NCBI GenBank assembly: GCA_964427915.1
Contig: CAYRWA010000009.1
Coordinates: 1 to 49,607 of the forward strand
Length of the DNA stretch: 49,607 nt
Source of the DNA: JAGLCW01 sp964427915
GTDB taxonomy: Bacteria; Caldisericota; Caldisericia; UBA6126
Reading direction: 5' to 3'
The position numbers and the translations under genes were made by a program. Under the pieces are notes generated by a model. The model had not been told where the DNA came from, did not search any database, and saw nothing but the letters and a program-made list of their open reading frames with translations. Positions 17,275 through 26,402 of this stretch are shown piece by piece (positions within the stretch are counted from its first letter, which is position 1; every line of letters begins with the position of its first letter).

Positions 17275-17667
17275 ATGGCATCACACCCAATTCTAAGCAC
17301 TGGTTATAGAAAAACTTCTATTGCCAGAATTGTTTTAAAACCGGGATCTGGAAAAATTCGCATTAATGGTAAAGACATGAAAGACTATTTTGTATCGGAT
17401 CTTCAACAGAAAAGATTAATGAGTGTTTTCCATGTTGGGAAAAAGGAAAACCAGTTTGATATTCGAGTTAAAGTCTTTGGTGGAGGATCTTCTTCACAAG
17501 TTGCCGCATGTCGTCATGGTATAGCACAAGCCATTGTTGATTTTGATCCAGATACAAAACCTTTATACAGAGACAAAGGCTTTCTTACTAGAGATCTACG
17601 TATCAAAGAAAGAGCCAAAGCTGGACTTCGCGGAGCCAGAAAAGATCGTCAGTATCGCAAGCGATAA
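17275..17667 (+). CDS. rpsI: 30S ribosomal protein S9
   Basis: S9 lies in the small-subunit head, and its C-terminal tail reaches the P-site tRNA. The 130-aa protein has GYRKTSIARIVLKPGSGKI, the GGGSSSQVAACRHGIAQAI signature (19-residue core) and the Arg/Lys-rich tail ending RKDRQYRKR, the usual ...KxRKxxQxSKR tail. AAGGAG lies upstream of the ATG. It completes the rplM-rpsI operon. Confidence 0.98.
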   Translation: MASHPILSTGYRKTSIARIVLKPGSGKIRINGKDMKDYFVSDLQQKRLMSVFHVGKKENQFDIRVKVFGGGSSSQVAACRHGIAQAIVDFDPDTKPLYRDKGFLTRDLRIKERAKAGLRGARKDRQYRKR

Positions 17668-17675
17668 TGTAACCA

Positions 17676-18437
17676 ATGGAATGTACCTCCGAAAGCGAAC
17701 TACGGAGTTGGGTTCATAACCATTGTTTTGATACTACACAGGCATATATAAAGACAGAGGTCGATAAAGATTTATCGACCTCTGTCTTATTTCAAGAACA
17801 CCTTTGTTTTTTTCTTTTGGATTATTCCTATCAAAGCTCAATCAATAAAGAAACAGCTGGTCGCTACTTCTCCTTTTTATACAATCTTTGGAAGGCAGTG
17901 GTTCTTTTTGGATACTCCTATGTCTACCCAATGGAACATAAAGCTACCAAATTATCTCTTATGAATGCCGACTATCATCTGGCTACTACTGCAGAGATCT
18001 TTGGTACCATTGAGCATCATGAAGAGATGGGAAATCTACTTGATAAGACCATGCTAGCCATTACAATGAATTTAAAAGATCAACCTATTGCCATCCGAAA
18101 AGAAAAATCTTTCGATATGTCAAAAGCTGCCTGGAAGAATTTTCAAAAAAAAAGATATCTTCCCATATTACTTTTTTTCCTGGACGCATTGGTTATGTTT
18201 TACGACCTTCAAGAGTACAATATGGAAAGAGTACTTTTATATGTGCACGATTTGGCTATGCAATCTGATCCAGTCTATGGAATTGTTCAACCCAACGATT
18301 TTTATTATAATGAGTTGCTCAAGACTACAAAATGGAAGGTACTATATGTCAACAACGAAATTACTGGAAGCCCGTTCTATCTCCCGATCACTTCGGGCCA
18401 AATTGAAAGAAGAGATTGCGCACTGTCAACCAAATAA
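17676..18437 (+). CDS. Hypothetical protein, 253 aa, no recognised family
   Basis: An open frame begins 8 bases after rpsI and overlaps folD by 92 bases at its end. The amino-acid make-up is protein-like: mixed helices, aromatic-rich, with LFGYSYVYPMEH and a hydrophobic helix PILLFFLDALVMFY at about residues 168-182. No catalytic motif or signal peptide is visible. The start is uncertain: the ATG at 17676 has no ribosome site and would place a perfect 18-base inverted repeat (17751-17788) inside the coding region. A later start, for instance the ATG at about 17932, is possible. It is probably co-transcribed with folD. Function unknown. Confidence 0.55.
   Translation: MECTSESELRSWVHNHCFDTTQAYIKTEVDKDLSTSVLFQEHLCFFLLDYSYQSSINKETAGRYFSFLYNLWKAVVLFGYSYVYPMEHKATKLSLMNADYHLATTAEIFGTIEHHEEMGNLLDKTMLAITMNLKDQPIAIRKEKSFDMSKAAWKNFQKKRYLPILLFFLDALVMFYDLQEYNMERVLLYVHDLAMQSDPVYGIVQPNDFYYNELLKTTKWKVLYVNNEITGSPFYLPITSGQIERRDCALSTK
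17751..17788 (+). repeat. Perfect 18-base inverted repeat (hairpin) after rpsI
   Basis: The left arm AAGACAGAGGTCGATAAA and right arm TTTATCGACCTCTGTCTT are exact complements separated by two bases (about 17 pairs with a 4-base loop). It lies 84 bases after the rpsI stop. It looks like a transcription terminator or attenuator stem, but no clean T-run follows (ATTTC), and it falls within the 253-aa frame. Confidence 0.85.
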
Positions 18438-19194
18438 GCCCTGTTTAGCATCTGTGCTATTGGAAGAATCATCCGATGCAATCAGTTATGTTGAAAATCA
18501 AGAAAAAGCAGCTACTAAAATTGGTTTCCGTTATCAATTATGCTCCAAAGTGAACGCAGATGAAGATGGTGTTTTACAAACCATAGAGGAGCTAAACAAA
18601 GATCCATCCATACACGGCATCATTATTCAGCGGCCTATTCCTAAGCGGTTCTCTTTTCCTAAACTTGCCAATACGGTTCTACCAGAGAAAGACGTGGACT
18701 GCATTCATCCGTATACTGCTGGAAGATTGTTTCAATCAAATCCTTTGTTCTATCCTCCTACGCCTGCTTCTGTCATGATGATTTTGGATGTTTATCAAAT
18801 TCCAGTTGAGGGAAAAAATGTTGTGATGCTAGGACGATCTGATGTTGTTGGAAAGCCCTTGTCCATGATGTTGTTAGAGAAAAATGCAACGGTACAGATT
18901 TGCCATAGTCATACACATGATCTTGTGTCAAAGTGCAAAGCAGCAGATATCGTTATTGTCGCCGTAGGGAAACCGCATTTTGTGACGACCCAAATGGTTC
19001 ACAAGAATTCTACCATTATTGATGTTGGTATTAACTTTTTAGAGGGTAAATTAGTAGGAGATGCCGATACAGAATCCTTACTATCTCATGTTTCTGCTAT
19101 TACGCCAGTACCAGGAGGAGTCGGTACGCTCACGACGTCTATTCTTTTGCACAATACTTTGGAAGCATATCGTCTTCAAATGAATATTCAATGA
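18346..19194 (+). CDS. folD: Bifunctional methylenetetrahydrofolate dehydrogenase/cyclohydrolase FolD
   Basis: FolD interconverts 5,10-methylene-, methenyl- and 10-formyl-tetrahydrofolate. The 282-aa product has YVENQEKAATKIGF with the catalytic Tyr and Lys, HGIIIQRPIP, the DVDCIHPYTAGRL segment, and the Rossmann stretch VVMLGRSDVVGKPLSMMLL. Near the end is TPVPGGVGTLTTSILL. The ATG at 18346 has GGAAGG upstream and the conserved part begins soon after; the longer upstream frame is not FolD-like. It overlaps the preceding unknown gene by 92 bases and hemW by 4. Confidence 0.95.
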   Translation: MSTTKLLEARSISRSLRAKLKEEIAHCQPNKPCLASVLLEESSDAISYVENQEKAATKIGFRYQLCSKVNADEDGVLQTIEELNKDPSIHGIIIQRPIPKRFSFPKLANTVLPEKDVDCIHPYTAGRLFQSNPLFYPPTPASVMMILDVYQIPVEGKNVVMLGRSDVVGKPLSMMLLEKNATVQICHSHTHDLVSKCKAADIVIVAVGKPHFVTTQMVHKNSTIIDVGINFLEGKLVGDADTESLLSHVSAITPVPGGVGTLTTSILLHNTLEAYRLQMNIQ

Positions 19195-20402
19195 TTGATT
19201 CCGCGGATCCCAACTTAAAAAAACCTCGCGGTGGCCTCTATATTCATATCCCTTATTGTCTTTCCAAATGCAATTATTGTGACTTTGTCAGTGTACCTGT
19301 TGACGCCCATTTACCACAATATCTCGATGAAGTAGGCCAAGAAATTCAATTGCGAAGCAAGGATTTTTCCTATATGTCTGTTGACTCCATTTTTTTTGGG
19401 GGAGGAACCCCTTCGCTGTTATCGCTTCCTCAGATTGAGAAAATCCTCACACTTTTGTATTCCCATTATACGATCGAAAAAGATTGCGAGATAACGATCG
19501 AAGCAAACCCTGATACCATAAACAAGGAGATGCTTTCTGCATATCGATCCCTGGGAATCAATCGAATTAGCATTGGGGTACAATCTCTGCAAGACGATGT
19601 GTTAAAGTCTATTCAGAGAAGACATACAGCTCAGCAGGCAATCAATGCTATTGTGTGGGCTCATGAAGTAGGTTTTACCTCCATCAATTGCGACTTTATT
19701 ATTGGTCTCCCCATGGAAACAGACCACTCTATTTACGAGCAGTGTCAGCACATAAGAAATCTCCCCATTACTCATCTTTCTACCTATTTTTTAACACTAT
19801 CTCGCAAAACTCCCATTGTGAAAAAAATTCGATCAAAAAAACTATTCCTTCCTGCTGAAAAAACTACCTTAAAGCACTGGAATACAATGGTGAGTACAAT
19901 TACTGCCCTTGGTTTTCATCATTACGAGATATCCAATTTTGCCAAACCCTGTTTTCAATGTAGACATAATCTTCACTATTGGAACTTGGATTCCTGGGCA
20001 GCTTTTGGACTGTCTGCAACGGGCTACTGCAATCCCATTACCCTACAGAAGAAGCCTTACCGCTATACAAATTTCTCTTCTTTTTTGCAGTATAGTGGTG
20101 CTCTTGCACTACACAAAGTTCCTACTGGAAAAATGGAAAAAAGCACAGAAAAACAGCTTTTTTTTGAAAAGAATATGCTACTTTTTCGATTGTTGGATAA
20201 AGGAATTCCCTTGTATAGAATTCCAAAGGAAAATCGAAACAACCTACAATATTTTTACAAAAAAGGATGGGTTCGATTTCAATACGAACACCCTTTTCAG
20301 AAAGAAGAAGAGGGAGTCATTCATCATTGCCCCACTATAGTCCTTACAGAAAAGGGTGTTGTACTGTCAAACGAAATAATTGTTCGTTTGTTACAGGATT
20401 AA
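19191..20402 (+). CDS. hemW: HemW-like radical-SAM protein (heme chaperone / oxygen-independent coproporphyrinogen oxidase family)
   Basis: The 403-aa protein has the radical-SAM cluster in YIHIPYCLSKCNYCDF, the HemN/HemW pattern. It also has FFGGGTPSLLS, EANPDTI and RISIGVQSLQDDVLKSIQR, all typical of the HemW (YggW) branch. HemW binds heme and delivers it to targets rather than decarboxylating coproporphyrinogen; no other heme gene is near, so the role is assigned by family. A C-terminal HemN_C-type domain carries HNLHYW. Its ATG overlaps the folD stop (ATGA). It ends 8 bases from the convergent 955-aa gene, and I see no terminator hairpin between them. Confidence 0.92.
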   Translation: MIDSADPNLKKPRGGLYIHIPYCLSKCNYCDFVSVPVDAHLPQYLDEVGQEIQLRSKDFSYMSVDSIFFGGGTPSLLSLPQIEKILTLLYSHYTIEKDCEITIEANPDTINKEMLSAYRSLGINRISIGVQSLQDDVLKSIQRRHTAQQAINAIVWAHEVGFTSINCDFIIGLPMETDHSIYEQCQHIRNLPITHLSTYFLTLSRKTPIVKKIRSKKLFLPAEKTTLKHWNTMVSTITALGFHHYEISNFAKPCFQCRHNLHYWNLDSWAAFGLSATGYCNPITLQKKPYRYTNFSSFLQYSGALALHKVPTGKMEKSTEKQLFFEKNMLLFRLLDKGIPLYRIPKENRNNLQYFYKKGWVRFQYEHPFQKEEEGVIHHCPTIVLTEKGVVLSNEIIVRLLQD

Positions 20403-20409
20403 AACTGCA

Positions 20410-23277
20410 TTATTGTAATTTCCGGATTATAATGGTCTCTGTTTCTTTGACCCATTCTACCTCTGCCCCAAAACTTTCAGCAATGAATCGTACAGGAACA
20501 AACGTTCGTCCATTTTGTATAACCGGTGGCGCATCCATTTGATACACGGAAGCATTTACCATCGCAATTCGATTGCCTATTTGCATGCTGATGGTTGTAT
20601 CCTCTGTTTTAATAATGATTGTTTCTGTTTCTTTTAACCATTCTACCTCTGCCCCAAAACTTTCAGCAATGAATCGTACAGGAACAAACGTTCGTCCTTC
20701 CATTATAAAGGGAGGGGCATCCAGTACTGTTATTTCATCATTAATAGAGGCAGTTTCTTTTCCAATGCCTAGCTGTATCAAGGTTTCATGCCAATTGTAC
20801 ACAGAAATCTTTTCTTCTGTCCGATTGCCTAGTGCATCAGTAGCTGTAAAAGTAATTGAATTGATTCCTAATTGCAAGGGGACTTCTACCTGGAAAATAT
20901 CATGAACAATTTTTGCTACCATTCCATTGGCCTTCACAATCGAACCTGGTTCAGTGCGACCATCAAAAACCCAAGAATTGATATCGATCAGTTTTTCAGT
21001 AGGAATGTTTACAAGCAGAGAGGGGGGAGTAGTGTCTCGAACTACTTCCAGTAGTTTTTTGACAGTTTGTTCTTCGTAGGAAGCTTGCACTAAAATTGCA
21101 TTTATGCCTTCTTCAAGAGGAATATCTTCTACTAAAAAAGTGCCATTTTGATTGACTTCTGTCGATTGATTTTGGCACGTAATAGTAGCGCCAGGGGAAC
21201 TATATCCTGTGATTTCAATACGAGATTGTTTCGTAGGAGTCTTTACGGGATCAATATCTAAAAATAGTTTAACTTGTTCTGGGAAAACAGGAATTGTCAA
21301 AGTAGCGCCAAGTAAGTTATCCTTGCTAACGCGAATTGTTATCTCACCAGTTTGGGTGGGGGTAACAGAACAACGGAAAATACCATCTTGATTCGATTTC
21401 CCTTGTTCCCATACTCCACAGCCATCTACTTCTACGGTAGCACCTTCAACTCTCTTTTGAGTACCGATCTCTTTGACTGTAATTATGAGATCTGTTTTTG
21501 TGTTTTGATGAGCTTTTGAAGGGCTGCATTCGACCCCTTGGCCTTTTACAGAGTCAAGGTACAGGATCTTCTCAAGTTTAACTTGATAAGGACCATTGGT
21601 GGATGTGTTTTTAAAAACAGCATCTACCCAAACAACACTTTCTCCCAACCCAGTTGGAGTGAAAAGCATCGTTGTTACAGCTTTTCCATCTACCCAATTC
21701 AAGCGTCCATATATAGCTGTTTCGCTTTGGTTACCACTTAACCCAATAATACCTTCCATAGAGGGAGAAAGATCACGTACATCTCCAGGGGTGATTTCAA
21801 ATAACAAATGATTTTCTTTTCCAAATACTATATCGTAGTTAGCTTTGTTAAAAAAGGTCTTTCCTAATTCAATGGAAGTTTTGGCATCATATATTTTTAC
21901 ACCGGGTTTGCCAGAACCAATAATGCGTGTAGGGATGCAATCAAAGTCTAAAGCAAACACGAAGTCCTTTTGATACCGTGATCGAATCTGAGTGGGCGAA
22001 GAGGAACTGATGGGCGGTCCCCCTGCAACATCTCGGTCTCCATAAGGGTTGCAAGCTACCAAGCCGCCAACATTGGTAATGTCTTCTGAGAAAACATAGA
22101 ATGTGCAGGTTCCTTGACGGTCAAATAGTAAGGAATCATGATAATCCAATTTTTGGTCATCATTAAGATCTGCAAACAAATATCCTCCTGATTTTTCCGA
22201 ATTATAAATAGCTCCTAATCCCCATCCTTGGTATGGAGGAGCAAAATCAAATTGAGGATCTAGCTCAAAGGTTCCATCGTCCCACTGAACATTGGAGGTG
22301 ATATAATAAGTGAGATAGTTCGTTTTTACTATGTTTCCATATTGATCCAAGTCGCGAACACGGAAATGTGACATTGCAATCATTTCCCGGTTGCCTCGAT
22401 CAATTTTACCGTTCCGATTGTAGTCAACTCCCAAATGCAAATAATAGCGCTGATTGGTGTCTGTAATGAAGAGAGTGTCGGTATTATTGAGAGAATAAAA
22501 TCCACTTTTCTTGGAGACGGTATTGTACTCAAAATTGGCACATTTTGTTGTAAAAGGAGTAAAACGGGCTACTTCTGTTGCTCCGTTGCACACATTCACA
22601 TCCCGATCTATACCCCGAATAACTTTTCCTTGGGCGTTTTTAGCCGTTGCAGTAATCTGATAGATTCGATTGTCACCTGCTGTCATTACAAAATCTGGAT
22701 TTCCTGGTACTGTAAACTTGTTTCCATTAGGATCTTCTGTATTCATTATTTCATAACTAACATCAGGAGATACAACTTCTATGCGAACAGCACCTGCTGC
22801 TTTGCGATCAGGCGTATAGGCAGTTACAATAAAACTACCAGTGTCATTGGCGCAAAAACCCTTAAAAATGTAAATGCCATCACTAGCTTGACGAAAATCA
22901 ATTTCAATGGGTCGAAATCCAAAGAGACTCAGATTGTCTTCAAGGCTTCCATCGTCGTTATGCAAATCAGTTCTTACCCAATAGTGTTGACCAATTTCAG
23001 TAGGATGAGAATCTTTAAACAATAAATTCCAAACGGCCTCATCTTCTACTTGACCACCAAGTGTTAAATCGACAGGATTGCCAGCTTGGTCAGAAATATA
23101 AATTGTGAAGGGTTCATTTGGATCCACCATTTCGGGTACGCAACCAGCTGTTAGTGGTTGAGGTGAGTATGTGAGAACCAATGCATTTGCAGCCTTCGCA
23201 GTTGGAATTTCGAAATGCACAATATGTAGACTAAAAAATAATGCTATCGTTGTTAGAAATGCTATCCATTTTTTCAT
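20410..23277 (-). CDS. Exported multidomain protein with Ig-like domains, EF-hand/dockerin-like calcium loops and two C-terminal CuAO_N repeats
   Basis: 955 aa. Residues 1-29 are a signal peptide ending TAKA/A. Residues 30-600 are beta-rich with scattered Cys. Two calcium-loop sequences stand out: DYNRNGKIDRGN (285-296) and DLNDDQKLDYHD (370-381), the latter with Asp/Asn at positions 1, 3, 5, 9 and 12 of a dockerin/EF-hand loop. Residues 600-830 hold Ig-like or bacterial 'PKD/big' segments, for example TDALGNRTEEKISVYN. The end has two near-identical CuAO_N repeats (GRTFVPVRFIAESFGAEVEW at about 861-880 and 923-942). CTGGAGG precedes the ATG. It is probably a surface protein; ligand unknown. 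Confidence 0.88.
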   Translation of the reverse strand: MKKWIAFLTTIALFFSLHIVHFEIPTAKAANALVLTYSPQPLTAGCVPEMVDPNEPFTIYISDQAGNPVDLTLGGQVEDEAVWNLLFKDSHPTEIGQHYWVRTDLHNDDGSLEDNLSLFGFRPIEIDFRQASDGIYIFKGFCANDTGSFIVTAYTPDRKAAGAVRIEVVSPDVSYEIMNTEDPNGNKFTVPGNPDFVMTAGDNRIYQITATAKNAQGKVIRGIDRDVNVCNGATEVARFTPFTTKCANFEYNTVSKKSGFYSLNNTDTLFITDTNQRYYLHLGVDYNRNGKIDRGNREMIAMSHFRVRDLDQYGNIVKTNYLTYYITSNVQWDDGTFELDPQFDFAPPYQGWGLGAIYNSEKSGGYLFADLNDDQKLDYHDSLLFDRQGTCTFYVFSEDITNVGGLVACNPYGDRDVAGGPPISSSSPTQIRSRYQKDFVFALDFDCIPTRIIGSGKPGVKIYDAKTSIELGKTFFNKANYDIVFGKENHLLFEITPGDVRDLSPSMEGIIGLSGNQSETAIYGRLNWVDGKAVTTMLFTPTGLGESVVWVDAVFKNTSTNGPYQVKLEKILYLDSVKGQGVECSPSKAHQNTKTDLIITVKEIGTQKRVEGATVEVDGCGVWEQGKSNQDGIFRCSVTPTQTGEITIRVSKDNLLGATLTIPVFPEQVKLFLDIDPVKTPTKQSRIEITGYSSPGATITCQNQSTEVNQNGTFLVEDIPLEEGINAILVQASYEEQTVKKLLEVVRDTTPPSLLVNIPTEKLIDINSWVFDGRTEPGSIVKANGMVAKIVHDIFQVEVPLQLGINSITFTATDALGNRTEEKISVYNWHETLIQLGIGKETASINDEITVLDAPPFIMEGRTFVPVRFIAESFGAEVEWLKETETIIIKTEDTTISMQIGNRIAMVNASVYQMDAPPVIQNGRTFVPVRFIAESFGAEVEWVKETETIIIRKLQ
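20438..20697 (-). repeat. Direct repeat of 74 bases encoding the CuAO_N motif
   Basis: Bases 20438-20511 and 20624-20697 match at 72 of 74 positions, 186 bases apart. The mismatches are in the 13 bases nearest the start of each copy. The repeat encodes the FVPVRFIAESFGAEVEW segment. Such identity at synonymous sites suggests recent duplication or gene conversion. Confidence 0.9.
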
Positions 23278-23340
23278 AATGAACCTCCAGGGAGTTTTGT
23301 TCGTTGTTATAAGTAAAGAAAAAATGGAAAAAAGTTCATT

Positions 23341-24318
23341 TTATTTTCGACGGAAACGGAATTGCAAGAAAAGAAAAATGCCCCCACAAGAAAGGGGTAG
23401 ATAAAACGTAAACATACGTAGAAGGAATACAAAAACAGGTGAGCTTCCGCCTATAAAAGAAGTATATACATAACCCAAGCCAACTTCCGCCATGCCACTA
23501 CCTCCAGGACTAGGTAGAAACGATTGAAACATATAATAGGCCGCTTGTAACATAGCTAAGTCTACAAAAGGGGCTTTGTGTTGCAACGCACGAAACAAAG
23601 GATAAGGAATCGAGAAGAGAATACACCAGTACATAAGGATAAAAAAGATAGTAGGAAACATCCATGATGTGTTTTTAAAAAGAGGCTCCATTGTTTTTGG
23701 AAATGCAACAAAGGAATCTCCTGTGTGCTGTAAAGAAATTTTCCAGAAAGGGAGTTTTTCTCCTATCCAATAGAAAAAACGAGAGAACAAGATTCTTATT
23801 TTTTCAGCAAGTTTTGACCTATTGATGAGAAGCAGGTAGCCCAAGAAAACAGCTATTCCATATCCAAAAAGGATACTCACAATGTTCATTCCAAAAATAT
23901 CTTTCATATAAAAAGCTAAAACAATGGAGATGATAGAACGTACTATACCATTGATAGTGCTTTTTAAAAGCAGAGATGAAAGAGCAACAGAAATGGGTAT
24001 GCCACGTTTTACTAGAAAACTAGTTAAAGCTGGTATGATTCCAATTTGAAAAGGAGTAATTGCTCCAAAAAAAAAGGCACTAAGGGTCAACCGGAATAAA
24101 GTAGTGATAGAAAGTTTTTGATGATTTGATCGGAGGATAAAAAAAAGAGCTGAAGCATCGCAAATCCACATGAAGATAAACAGAAGAAATGCAACAAGAA
24201 TCCATGAGTAGTTTAGTTCCAAGAGAGAGAATTCGTGGGACTGGTTCCACAAATACATAATGCCCAATAACGACAGAAGGAAAGCTACAACAAAGCCTAT
24301 CCAGTGTTTTTTATTCAT
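23341..24318 (-). CDS. UPF0104 / lysylphosphatidylglycerol-synthase-like TM-region membrane protein
   Basis: 325 aa with about eight hydrophobic helices. The segment SFLPSPGGSGMAEVGLGYVY near residue 265 is the conserved feature of the LPG_synthase_TM (PF03706) flippase-like family, and FQIGIIPALTSFLVKRGIPIS matches its earlier conserved loop. The soluble lysyl-transfer domain of MprF is absent, so a lipid-handling or flippase role is only a family-level guess. Its ATG overlaps the thiI end by 8 bases, so translation is coupled. It is followed 63 bases later by the 955-aa exported protein gene. Confidence 0.88.
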   Translation of the reverse strand: MNKKHWIGFVVAFLLSLLGIMYLWNQSHEFSLLELNYSWILVAFLLFIFMWICDASALFFILRSNHQKLSITTLFRLTLSAFFFGAITPFQIGIIPALTSFLVKRGIPISVALSSLLLKSTINGIVRSIISIVLAFYMKDIFGMNIVSILFGYGIAVFLGYLLLINRSKLAEKIRILFSRFFYWIGEKLPFWKISLQHTGDSFVAFPKTMEPLFKNTSWMFPTIFFILMYWCILFSIPYPLFRALQHKAPFVDLAMLQAAYYMFQSFLPSPGGSGMAEVGLGYVYTSFIGGSSPVFVFLLRMFTFYLPLSCGGIFLFLQFRFRRK

Positions 24319-25441
24319 CGAGAATCTTGTTAAGGTATTGCATTGTCTCTTCTTTAATAGCCATTCTACGGTTCAGTTCGATACGTTTTTTGGGAGAAAT
24401 GGATGTGGCCGGTTGAGAGGGAACAAATGGGCAGTCAGGATGAGTATAAATACCGTATGTACCAATAGTCTTTGCCAAGGCAATAATCTCTATTTTGTCA
24501 TACGTTAACAAGGGTCGATATATAGGCATCGAAATAGAAGATGTTAGTTCATACAGATTGGACAAAGTTTGCGAAGCGACTTGTCCAATATTTTCACCCG
24601 AGGCAATTCCTAGTGCAAATGTTTTCTGTGCAATGGTCTCTGCTGTAATATACATTGATTTTTTGCAATATATGCATTGAAAGGAACCACTTCCTTTTTG
24701 GGATAGGTGTTGAATAAAGGTAGTAAATGGAATAGTTACAAGAGAAATAGAAGCTCCTGCCCATGATTCCAGAACCTCTTTGTAAAGGGTAGGGGTCTCT
24801 TCTCCAAGATGCAATAAAAGTAGTTTGCATCCTCTTTTTGCCATTAACCATGCAGCAACTGGGGAATCAATACCCTTGGACAACAACGCAACCACTTTCC
24901 CTTGTGATCCATAGGGAAACCCTCCTGGTCCTTTCATAGTTTTGGCATACACATAGCAATTGTGTTCTTTTGCATCAATATGGATTGTAAAATCTGGATT
25001 TCTGAGCTGTACTTTCCAGGATGGGAAAAAGCTAGATGCTTCGTATTCCATTGTGTAGTGGGATAATGAAATACGCTTATCTTTGGTAGCTGTAACTCGA
25101 TACGAGGATGGCTGAAAAGAGCCAAAAGATTGTTTCAGCTGTTTGATTGCTGATCGAATCGATGGAATTGTTGGTTGGCATTCAATGGCAAGGCTTATAG
25201 AATGTACACCAAAGGTATTGGCCATAGTACTGACAAGGCTTTCGCTCAAAGAGCCATAAACATAGAAAATGTTCTGGCGAAGAACTACCCTATATTGTCC
25301 TGCAATAGGACTTCTGTCTAGTTTCCATCGAAGCCTTGCTTCAAGAGTTTTTTCTAGGGCTTTTCGAACAGGTTTGCTTTTTAAATAAATTTCTCCATAT
25401 CGTATAATAGCTACATCGAAAACTTTATTTAGATCAGGCAA
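24311..25441 (-). CDS. thiI: tRNA 4-thiouridine synthetase ThiI (no rhodanese domain)
   Basis: ThiI activates U8 of tRNA for sulfur transfer. The 376-aa protein has the N-terminal segment RYGEIYLKSKPVR, a THUMP-like region (residues of about 50-170), and an ATP-pyrophosphatase-type loop in LSKGIDSPVAAWLMAKRG. It also has ASGENIGQVASQTLSNL and CPFVPSQPATS with the Cys of the C-terminal region. The canonical SGGxDS motif reads SKGIDS. No rhodanese domain is present, as in most Firmicutes and archaeal ThiI. The start is TTG at 25441, with AAAGGAG 6 bases upstream, better than any internal ATG. Confidence 0.93.
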   Translation of the reverse strand: MPDLNKVFDVAIIRYGEIYLKSKPVRKALEKTLEARLRWKLDRSPIAGQYRVVLRQNIFYVYGSLSESLVSTMANTFGVHSISLAIECQPTIPSIRSAIKQLKQSFGSFQPSSYRVTATKDKRISLSHYTMEYEASSFFPSWKVQLRNPDFTIHIDAKEHNCYVYAKTMKGPGGFPYGSQGKVVALLSKGIDSPVAAWLMAKRGCKLLLLHLGEETPTLYKEVLESWAGASISLVTIPFTTFIQHLSQKGSGSFQCIYCKKSMYITAETIAQKTFALGIASGENIGQVASQTLSNLYELTSSISMPIYRPLLTYDKIEIIALAKTIGTYGIYTHPDCPFVPSQPATSISPKKRIELNRRMAIKEETMQYLNKILDE

Positions 25442-25492
25442 ACGAGACTCCTTTATGGCATATTCTATAAGCTACAATGAGTAGAGAGATAT

Positions 25493-26392
25493 TTACTGGT
25501 CATGGATCTTCATGTCAATAATTTGGTCTGTGCCTAAAGAGGGAAGCTGTGTATAATAGGAGAAAGAATCTAAAACAGCTTGCAATGGGATCAGTCCAAT
25601 CAACTCTGTCTCGCGAATTGACACTCCCCACCGATTTGCTTCCATCCGGATTACTTCAATGAGTCGGTAAAGAGGGAGTTTCTTGAAATGTAAATTGTTC
25701 ATAGAGATTTGAACCATCGATTTTTCTTCAATATACATACCCATTGCTTGTAAATGTTGCAAACCTCCACCACTTTCACGAATGGAGTTCGCAATTGCAG
25801 TTGCAATTTGCATATCAGATGTATCCAGATACACATTGAAAGCAATTAAGAATTCTCTAGCTCCAACTGCTACACATCCAAAAGAAGGGTGTTTTTGGGA
25901 GGGTCCAAAGTCGGGTTCCCATTTGCTTTGTTTAATTTTTTCATCAAATCCCTCAAATTCTCCTTTTCGGATTGTGGGTAATTTTTTGCAGTGCTTCCGT
26001 TTGGCTGAATTAGCGTATAAATACACAGGAATTTGGAGTTCGGTGCCAATTCTTTCTCCTACCTCTTCACTAATTTGGATACATTCTTCCATGGTAGTAT
26101 CGCCTAGGGGGATAAAAGGAATCACATCGACTGCTCCCATTCGTTTGTGAGTACCGCTATGGTTGTTTAAATCAATCAAAGAAGAGGCTTTTTTTGCGAG
26201 AGAAAAAGCAGCCTCTTTTACAGCCAGTGGGTCACCAACAAACGTGATTACAGATCGATTGTGGTCAGGATCTGAGGAGTAATCTACGAGCTTCACCCCA
26301 GAAGCATTTCGTATTTCATCGACACAAGCTTCAATGGTTTCTTGATTGCGTCCTTCGGAAATATTGGGTACACATTCTATCAATTTTGCCAT
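25493..26392 (-). CDS. Glutamate formimidoyltransferase (FtcD N-terminal type)
   Basis: This enzyme moves the formimino group between N-formimino-glutamate and tetrahydrofolate, linking histidine degradation to the folate pool. The 299-aa protein begins MAKLIECVPNISEGR, and carries the SHP-like motif NHSGTHKRMGAVDVIPFIPL with the catalytic His, and GVSIRETELIGLIPLQAV near the end. It is a monofunctional formiminotransferase: no cyclodeaminase domain (FtcD C-terminal) follows. GGAGG precedes the ATG. folD (18346-19194) is nearby but in another unit. No hutH/hutU/hutI is visible. Confidence 0.93.
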   Translation of the reverse strand: MAKLIECVPNISEGRNQETIEACVDEIRNASGVKLVDYSSDPDHNRSVITFVGDPLAVKEAAFSLAKKASSLIDLNNHSGTHKRMGAVDVIPFIPLGDTTMEECIQISEEVGERIGTELQIPVYLYANSAKRKHCKKLPTIRKGEFEGFDEKIKQSKWEPDFGPSQKHPSFGCVAVGAREFLIAFNVYLDTSDMQIATAIANSIRESGGGLQHLQAMGMYIEEKSMVQISMNNLHFKKLPLYRLIEVIRMEANRWGVSIRETELIGLIPLQAVLDSFSYYTQLPSLGTDQIIDMKIHDQ

Positions 26393-26402
26393 GGTTTACC
26401 TC

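Noticed and set aside
17670..17740. A tRNA-Met-like piece (GGGTTCATAACC) after rpsI
   Set aside because: It has a CAT within a short stem, but no T-loop (GGTTCGAATCC) and no acceptor stem pair. Chance.
20260..20420. Terminator between hemW and the convergent 955-aa gene
   Set aside because: No hairpin with a T-run could be seen; the genes nearly abut.
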